NCBI GenBank assembly: GCA_031287855.1
Contig: JAITSL010000031.1
Span: 1-58,553, forward strand
Length of the DNA: 58,553 nucleotides
Source of the DNA: Candidatus Endomicrobiellum roisinitermitis
GTDB taxonomy: Bacteria; Elusimicrobiota; Endomicrobiia; Endomicrobiales; Endomicrobiaceae
Direction: 5' to 3'
The notes below the pieces were generated by a model. The model had not been told where the DNA came from. It made no database searches and was given only the letters and a program-made list of their open reading frames with translations. Positions 54,335-58,553 of the stretch are shown piece after piece. The position numbers were made by a program, and so were the translations under genes. How positions within the stretch are numbered: the first letter of the stretch is position 1; each line of letters starts with the position of its first letter.

Positions 54335-54523
54335 ATGACTACAAATGAAATTCAAGAAAAAATTAAACAGTTGCAAGCAGAAAAAAACACAGTCAGCGGT
54401 ACAAAATGTGAAGTTTATTCAAGAGTTGTAGGGTATTTAAGACCCGTCTCTTTGTGGAACGAAGGCAAAAGAGAAGAATTTAAAATTCGTAAAACATACT
54501 GCCCTTGTAGCAATAATAACTAA
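54335..54523 (+). CDS. Separate glycyl-radical domain of anaerobic ribonucleotide reductase (62 residues)
   Basis: The peptide has a helical start (TTNEIQEKIKQLQAEKNTV), then CEVYSRVVGYLRPVSLWNEG and KREEFKIRKT, ending YCPCSNNN. RVVGY with Gly33 is the radical site of NrdD, and WNEGK-EEF is its conserved tail, so this is the part missing from the 682-residue protein. It has its own strong binding site, GGAGG (54326-54330), four bases before the ATG. The 54-base gap contains in-frame stops, so it is neither read-through nor a frameshift. It would dock on NrdD like a spare-part glycyl-radical protein and be activated by NrdG. The CPC tail is unusual. Confidence 0.88.
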   Translation: MTTNEIQEKIKQLQAEKNTVSGTKCEVYSRVVGYLRPVSLWNEGKREEFKIRKTYCPCSNNN

Positions 54524-54543
54524 GTTAAAAAAGGCACCTGAAA

Positions 54544-55119
54544 ATGAAAATCGCTGGACTACAAAAATTGTCACTAATAGATTATCCTCAACTTCCTGCT
54601 GCAGTTATTTTCACTCAGGGTTGTAATATGAAGTGCCCTTATTGCCATAACCCACAATTAGTTCATCCTAAATTGTTTGAAAATTTATTAAATGAAGAAG
54701 AAGTTTTTAAATTTTTGAGCAAAAGAGTAAAACTTTTAAAAGGAGTTGTTATAACAGGAGGGGAACCAACCATACAAAAAGATTTAGTTGAGTTTATATT
54801 AAAGATAAAAAATCTTGGTTTTCTTGTTAAACTTGACACAAATGGTACAAATCCAAATATTTTAGAAGAACTTATATCGAAAAACATTGTTGATTTTATA
54901 GCTATGGATATAAAAACTGACTTTGCAAAATATCACACTTTTTTTAGTGGAGATTTGAACTTAATTAAAACATCAATAAATATAATTAAAAGTTCCAATA
55001 TAATGCACTTATTTAGAACAACCTATGATGAAGATGTATTGCAAGATATAGATTTACACAATATTAAAAATTTTATAGACAAATCTAATTATATTGTCCA
55101 AGAATGTAACAAAATATAA
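54544..55119 (+). CDS. nrdG: Anaerobic ribonucleoside-triphosphate reductase-activating protein (radical SAM)
   Basis: NrdG uses S-adenosylmethionine and a [4Fe-4S] cluster to place the radical on the reductase glycine. The cluster motif is CNMKCPYC in FTQGCNMKCPYCHNPQLV near residue 28; VVITGGEPTIQKDLVEFI binds SAM, and VKLDTNGTNP and DFIAMDIKTDF follow. It starts 20 bases after the small glycyl-radical gene, so all three RNR parts are made together. At 191 residues it ends a little early compared with relatives (…SNYIVQECNKI), which may be natural. Confidence 0.92.
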   Translation: MKIAGLQKLSLIDYPQLPAAVIFTQGCNMKCPYCHNPQLVHPKLFENLLNEEEVFKFLSKRVKLLKGVVITGGEPTIQKDLVEFILKIKNLGFLVKLDTNGTNPNILEELISKNIVDFIAMDIKTDFAKYHTFFSGDLNLIKTSINIIKSSNIMHLFRTTYDEDVLQDIDLHNIKNFIDKSNYIVQECNKI

Positions 55120-55198
55120 CGCACAAACATAGCGCAAGACTACTTAAACTAACCGTTTTATACAAAATATGAAGTATTGTAGTTTAATTTCTACATGA

Positions 55199-55292
55199 TT
55201 TGACCGATTTTTAGGAGAAACTGGAGGATTTACACATAAAAATATTAGTTTTGAGGAATCCAAAAGGACAACTGAAGAATTAGAAAAGAATA
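55199..55292 (+). pseudogene. Coding-like fragment between nrdG and obg
   Basis: After a TGA at 55196, one plus-strand frame reads FDRFLGETGGFTHKNISFEE, then SKRTTEELEKNIIFQKQIQ, before running into the antisense of obg. The GETGGFTHKNISFEE part looks like real protein, but there is no start codon and no continuation. It is probably the leftover of a lost gene; I do not recognise the family. Confidence 0.25.
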
Positions 55293-56555
55293 TTATTTTT
55301 CAAAAGCAAATTCAAAATCACAAATTCTTACAGTGTCGCCAGGTTTTGCACCCATTTTTTCTAACTCAATTTCCAAACCCATCTTTTTAAGAATATTTTG
55401 ATAACGACGTAAAGAGTCATCTTCGTTAAATTTTGTCATCTCTGTAAGAGTTTGAACTTTTGATCCTGTAACCACAAAAACACCATTTTTATCAACACTA
55501 ATTTTAAACTCGCTCTCATAAATGTACTTTCTTATTGGTATTGTTTCAATTTCCTCTTGAGGATTAAAAACAATTGGTTTTGAGAGTATTTTTACTACCT
55601 CTTTGAGCAAAATATCTACACCTTGGCCTGTTAGAGAAGAAATTTTAAAGAACTTTTTGTCTTTTAAATTTTTTTTAAAAGTTTTAATATGGTTATCTGA
55701 ATCTGGTAAGTCAATTTTATTTAATACTACCAGTACTTGTTTTTTTAAAATATACTTTGAATATTTTCTTAACTCGCTATTTATAATTTTATAATTATTA
55801 TAAGGATTTTTAGCATCAAAACCACTTATATCTACTATATGTAAAAGTACTTTTGTACGTCTAATATGCCTTAAAAACTCAAGGCCTAACCCCTTGCCCT
55901 CATGCGCGCCTTCAATTATACCAGGGATATCAGCTGCTACAAAATGTGTCCCTTTATAATCTACTACACCTAGATTAGGAGATAAGGTTGTAAAAGGATA
56001 ATCTGCAATTTTTGGCCTAGCAGCTGAAATTTTTGATAAAAGTGTAGATTTACCAGCGTTAGGAAAGCCAACAAAACCGACATCTGCAATTAAACGTAAC
56101 TCCAAGTTAATTTCTGCTGTTTGGCCTGGCTCGCCTTTTTCTGCAATCCTTGGAGCTGTATGTCTGCCTGTTTTAAAAGAAGCATTCCCCCTGCCACCTC
56201 TTCCGCCTTTAACAACTAAAACTTTCTCCCCAACATTTTTGATATCTGCAAAAAGTTCAGCATTTTTAAACACTAAAGTACCTAAAGGTACCTTAATTAC
56301 TAAATCCTGACCATACTTACCAAACTTATCATTTGGCAGCCCTTTATGTCCATCTTCAGCATTAAATTTTGGTTTATATGATAAATCTAAAAGAGTTGTT
56401 TTGTGCGGGTCACCTTCAAAATAAATATCTCCACCTTTACCGCCGTTTCCACCGTTAGGACCACCGTAAGGGACGTACTTTTCCCGCCTAAAAGAAATAC
56501 ACCCATCGCCACCACGCCCGGCTGTAAGAAAAATATTAACCTTATCTATAAGCAT
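55293..56555 (-). CDS. obg: Obg-family GTPase (ObgE/CgtA)
   Basis: Obg binds the 50S subunit and couples ribosome assembly to growth and stringent control. The glycine-rich Obg fold fills the first about 155 residues (AGRGGDGCISFRREKYVPYG, GPNGGNGGKGGDIYF). The GTPase domain shows FVGFPNAGKSTLLSKIS (G1), YPFTTLSPNLG (G2), ADIPGIIEGAHEGKG (G3) and VLNKIDLP (G4). A C-terminal OCT domain covers about 350-420. Length 420. It follows rpmA by 23 bases in the conserved rplU-rpmA-obg order. Confidence 0.96.
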   Translation of the reverse strand: MLIDKVNIFLTAGRGGDGCISFRREKYVPYGGPNGGNGGKGGDIYFEGDPHKTTLLDLSYKPKFNAEDGHKGLPNDKFGKYGQDLVIKVPLGTLVFKNAELFADIKNVGEKVLVVKGGRGGRGNASFKTGRHTAPRIAEKGEPGQTAEINLELRLIADVGFVGFPNAGKSTLLSKISAARPKIADYPFTTLSPNLGVVDYKGTHFVAADIPGIIEGAHEGKGLGLEFLRHIRRTKVLLHIVDISGFDAKNPYNNYKIINSELRKYSKYILKKQVLVVLNKIDLPDSDNHIKTFKKNLKDKKFFKISSLTGQGVDILLKEVVKILSKPIVFNPQEEIETIPIRKYIYESEFKISVDKNGVFVVTGSKVQTLTEMTKFNEDDSLRRYQNILKKMGLEIELEKMGAKPGDTVRICDFEFAFEK

Positions 56556-56578
56556 TATAGGTAAATTACTCTCAAAAT

Positions 56579-56830
56579 TTACTGTTCAACATTCACATAA
56601 CGCCGGTCACCAGCTTTCTTAACAAACTTAACAGTACCTGCAATCTTTGCAAATAAAGTGTTATCTTTACCCATCCCTACATTAACGCCAGGATGGTATT
56701 TTGTTCCTCTTTGGCGAACAATTATTGCACCAGCTAAAGCTTTTTGATTTCCATATATTTTTACGCCTAACCTTTGACCATGCGAATCACGACCATTAGT
56801 AGACGAACCTTGCGCTTTGACGTGTGCCAT
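56579..56830 (-). CDS. rpmA: 50S ribosomal protein L27
   Basis: L27 reaches the peptidyl transferase centre with its N-terminal tail. The protein reads [20 protein letters not shown], then [20 protein letters not shown] and [20 protein letters not shown], giving 83 residues. The tail starts directly with the mature sequence, without the cleavable extension of Firmicutes. Residues 4-7 (VKAQ) differ from the usual KKG. Confidence 0.96.
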   Translation of the reverse strand: MAHVKAQGSSTNGRDSHGQRLGVKIYGNQKALAGAIIVRQRGTKYHPGVNVGMGKDNTLFAKIAGTVKFVKKAGDRRYVNVEQ

Positions 56831-56858
56831 TTTACTATGCTCCTAACAAGTTTAACGC

Positions 56859-57173
56859 TTAAGCATTAATCTTTGTAATTTCTAACTCCGTCACATATTG
56901 ACGATGTCCCTGAAGTTTTTTATACCCTTTTTTTGGTTTTCTCTTAAACACCAATATCTTTGAAGCTCTTTTTTGAGATACAACCTTAGCAGCTACGCTA
57001 GCCCCTTCTACTAAAGGTTTCCCAACTGTGGCCTTATCCCCATCTGCAAGCAAAAGCACATCATTAAGAACCACTTCTTGGCCAACTTCTGCTTCTTTGA
57101 TCTTGTCAACAAGCAAATTTAAGCCTTCTTCTACTCTGTACTGTTTACCGCCCGTCCTTATAATTGCATACAT
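56859..57173 (-). CDS. rplU: 50S ribosomal protein L21
   Basis: This protein binds 23S rRNA. From ATG 57173 it reads MYAIIRTGGKQYRVEEGLNL, and ends with KRKPKKGYKKLQGHRQYVTE and LEITKINA, a normal L21 of 104 residues. I chose this start because AAAGGAG stands 7-8 bases upstream; the frame extends further to 57227 but that part contains the promoter. It leads the rplU-rpmA-obg operon. Confidence 0.95.
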   Translation of the reverse strand: MYAIIRTGGKQYRVEEGLNLLVDKIKEAEVGQEVVLNDVLLLADGDKATVGKPLVEGASVAAKVVSQKRASKILVFKRKPKKGYKKLQGHRQYVTELEITKINA

Positions 57174-57198
57174 TGACATACTCCTTTCTGGTTCGTAT

Positions 57199-57227
57199 AA
57201 TTTACAAAAACCATAAGGGTTTGTCAA
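57199..57227 (-). promoter_or_regulatory. Sigma-70 promoter for rplU-rpmA-obg
   Basis: On the minus strand a perfect TTGACA (57222-57227) and TAAATT (57199-57204) are exactly 17 bases apart, 26 bases before the rplU ATG. Confidence 0.6.
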
Positions 57228-57288
57228 ACGCCGTTAAGCTTATTTATGCTATAGAGTTTTTATTACTTAGGAGTAGGAAGAAATTGCG

Positions 57289-58479
57289 ATGATTTCAAAA
57301 AGAGTACAATCTATCAAACCATCACCAACACTTGCGATTGACGCAAAAGCTAAAACATTAAAACAAAAAGGCGTAGACATCATAAATTTTGGAGTTGGAG
57401 AGCCAGATTTTGATACACCTAAAAACATAAAAGAGGCTGCAATAGCTGCCATACATAGTGGTTTTACAAAATATTGTCCTGTACCCGGCACACCTGAAAT
57501 AAAAAATGCAATCATAAACAAATTACAAAGAGACAACAACACTGTATATCTTCCTGAACAAATAATCGTCTCAAGTGGAGCAAAACATTCTTTATATAAT
57601 TTATTTCAAGCTATAATTGACCCAGACGATGAGGTTATAATACCTGCACCTTATTGGGTTTCTTACACAGACATGGTTATTCTTGCAGGAGGAAAACCTG
57701 TAATAATTAACAGTACAGACAAAACTAACTTCAAAATAACCAGCTGCTGCATAAAAAAAGTTATAACAGATAAAACAAAAGCAATTATTATTAATTCTCC
57801 ATCAAATCCTACAGGTTCAACATATTACTCTAATGAACTTAAAGAAATTGTACAAGTATGTTTAGAAAATAAAATTCTTATTATATCAGATGAAATATAC
57901 GAAAAATTAGTATATGATAATTTTAAATTTACATCTGTTGTTCAAGTTTGTCCACAAGCAAAGGATATAACTATTCTAATAAATGGCATATCTAAAGCTT
58001 ACGCTATGACAGGCTGGAGAATAGGATATGCAGCAGGTAATAAAGAAATAATCTCTGCTATGACTAAAATACAAAGCCAATCCACATCTAACGCTTCTTC
58101 CATATCAATTAAAGCTGCAGTAGAAGCATTAAACGGAACACAAGAATACGTAGAAACTATGAGAAAAGAATTTGAAAAAAGAAGAGATTATATTGTTGAT
58201 AAATTAAATGCTATAAAGGGTGTAAGTTGCCAAAAACCAGAAGGTGCGTTTTATGTTTTCCCAAACATTAGCGCTATTTTAAATAAAAGTTTTAACGGTA
58301 AAATTATTAGTTCTGACATAGAATTTACAGACTATTTACTTGACCAAGCTAAAATTGCAGTCGTACCAGGGTCTGCTTTTGGAGCTAAAGAACATATAAG
58401 AATATCTTATGCAACTTCTATCGAAAATATAAAAAAAGGTATTGACAGGTTAGAAACTGCTTTAAAAAACCTACTTTGA
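57289..58479 (+). CDS. aspC: Class I pyridoxal-phosphate aminotransferase (aspartate aminotransferase type)
   Basis: The enzyme moves amino groups between aspartate and 2-oxoglutarate or related pairs. The N-terminus IKPSPTLAIDAKAKTLKQKG and GVGEPDFDTPKNIKEAA are typical of the AspB/AspC (subgroup I-gamma) enzymes. The PLP lysine lies in INGISKAYAMTGWRIGYAAG, NSPSNPTGSTYY binds the cofactor, and RISYATS holds the substrate arginine. Length 396. Exact substrates are uncertain. It is transcribed alone, divergent from rplU; its stop overlaps the promoter of the following tRNA. Confidence 0.92.
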   Translation: MISKRVQSIKPSPTLAIDAKAKTLKQKGVDIINFGVGEPDFDTPKNIKEAAIAAIHSGFTKYCPVPGTPEIKNAIINKLQRDNNTVYLPEQIIVSSGAKHSLYNLFQAIIDPDDEVIIPAPYWVSYTDMVILAGGKPVIINSTDKTNFKITSCCIKKVITDKTKAIIINSPSNPTGSTYYSNELKEIVQVCLENKILIISDEIYEKLVYDNFKFTSVVQVCPQAKDITILINGISKAYAMTGWRIGYAAGNKEIISAMTKIQSQSTSNASSISIKAAVEALNGTQEYVETMRKEFEKRRDYIVDKLNAIKGVSCQKPEGAFYVFPNISAILNKSFNGKIISSDIEFTDYLLDQAKIAVVPGSAFGAKEHIRISYATSIENIKKGIDRLETALKNLL

Positions 58480-58504
58480 CGCAACTACGTTTTTATGGTA
58501 CAAT
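58476..58504 (+). promoter_or_regulatory. Promoter of the terminal tRNA gene, overlapping the aspC stop
   Basis: TTGACG (58476-58481) and TACAAT (58499-58504) are exactly 17 bases apart. The TGA of aspC lies inside the -35. The tRNA starts 19 bases after the -10. Confidence 0.65.
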
Positions 58505-58522
58505 ACGTCATGCTATACGTAT

Positions 58523-58553
58523 GTCTCCGTAGCTCAATTGGATAGAGCAACTG
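58523..58553 (+). tRNA. 5' part of a tRNA (probably tRNA-Arg), cut by the window end
   Basis: GTCTCCG (acceptor), TA, then the D arm GCTC-AATTGGATA-GAGC and AACTG, the start of the anticodon stem, give the canonical first 31 bases of a tRNA. GTAGCTCAATTGGATAGAGC is commonest in tRNA-Arg, but the anticodon is not in the window, so the identity is tentative. Confidence 0.85.

Noticed and set aside
1-58553. CRISPR array, prophage or toxin-antitoxin pair
   Set aside because: I saw no regularly spaced direct repeats, no phage structural genes and no adjacent small gene pair of toxin-antitoxin type.

Overview
The window comes from a strongly AT-rich bacterium with an outer membrane. Evidence for this is an autotransporter-type beta-barrel protein, Lgt/LspA lipoprotein processing, an anaerobic (class III) ribonucleotide reductase and a fermentative L-lactate dehydrogenase. 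Compact housekeeping operons, short gene remnants, a decayed IS200-type transposase, miniature inverted-repeat elements and a DUF1703-type AAA-ATPase/nuclease gene together resemble Elusimicrobiota of the class Endomicrobia, the termite-gut flagellate symbionts. That placement is inference from gene content, not from a search.

Layout. Positions 1-3200 are accessory DNA: the 3' end of a sensor histidine kinase with a degenerate receiver domain, a broken IS200/IS605 TnpA gene, and an intact AAA-ATPase/PD-(D/E)XK protein. From 9937 down to 3234 (minus strand) runs yggS-proC-DUF167-ileS-lspA-lgt-rluD. A KefB/YbaL-type K+/H+ antiporter is divergent at 10139. The gap after it holds a frameshifted small secreted-protein gene. 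From 17479 to 12375 (minus) lies HIT-rpsU-NIF3-dnaG-rpoD, a variant of the macromolecular synthesis operon. On the plus strand, 17668-19575 carries rsmE and mtaB. From 33957 to 19800 (minus) a long tight run reads mprF-tilS-hpt-ftsH-folE-folP-cdaA-(truncated cdaR)-glmM-pdxJ-glmS-acpS-M20 amidohydrolase. From 34314 to 42947 (plus) comes folK-panB-panC-nadB-uvrA-small membrane protein-AlkD-like-HD protein. At 43049-44290 two MITE-like repeats flank tRNA-Leu(CAG) and ftsB, separating ftsB from eno. Eno lies downstream of the barrel-protein gene. From 47247 to 51949 (plus) runs ldh-MATE-cytidylate-kinase-like-thiM-nadA, followed by an anaerobic RNR cluster (52232-55119). The window ends with obg-rpmA-rplU (minus), an aminotransferase (plus) and the first 31 bases of a tRNA.

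Function. Two themes stand out. One is cofactor supply: folate (folE, folP, folK), pantoate/pantothenate (panB, panC), NAD (nadA, nadB), pyridoxal phosphate (pdxJ, yggS) and thiazole salvage (thiM), plausible for a symbiont that feeds its host. The other is envelope building: glmS/glmM, c-di-AMP synthase, lgt/lspA, mprF, acpS and ftsB.

The most notable points are an anaerobic RNR whose glycyl-radical domain is a separate 62-residue gene with its own ribosome binding site, a CdaR reduced to a 32-residue membrane anchor that is translationally coupled to glmM, and the inverted-repeat elements around ftsB and tRNA-Leu.
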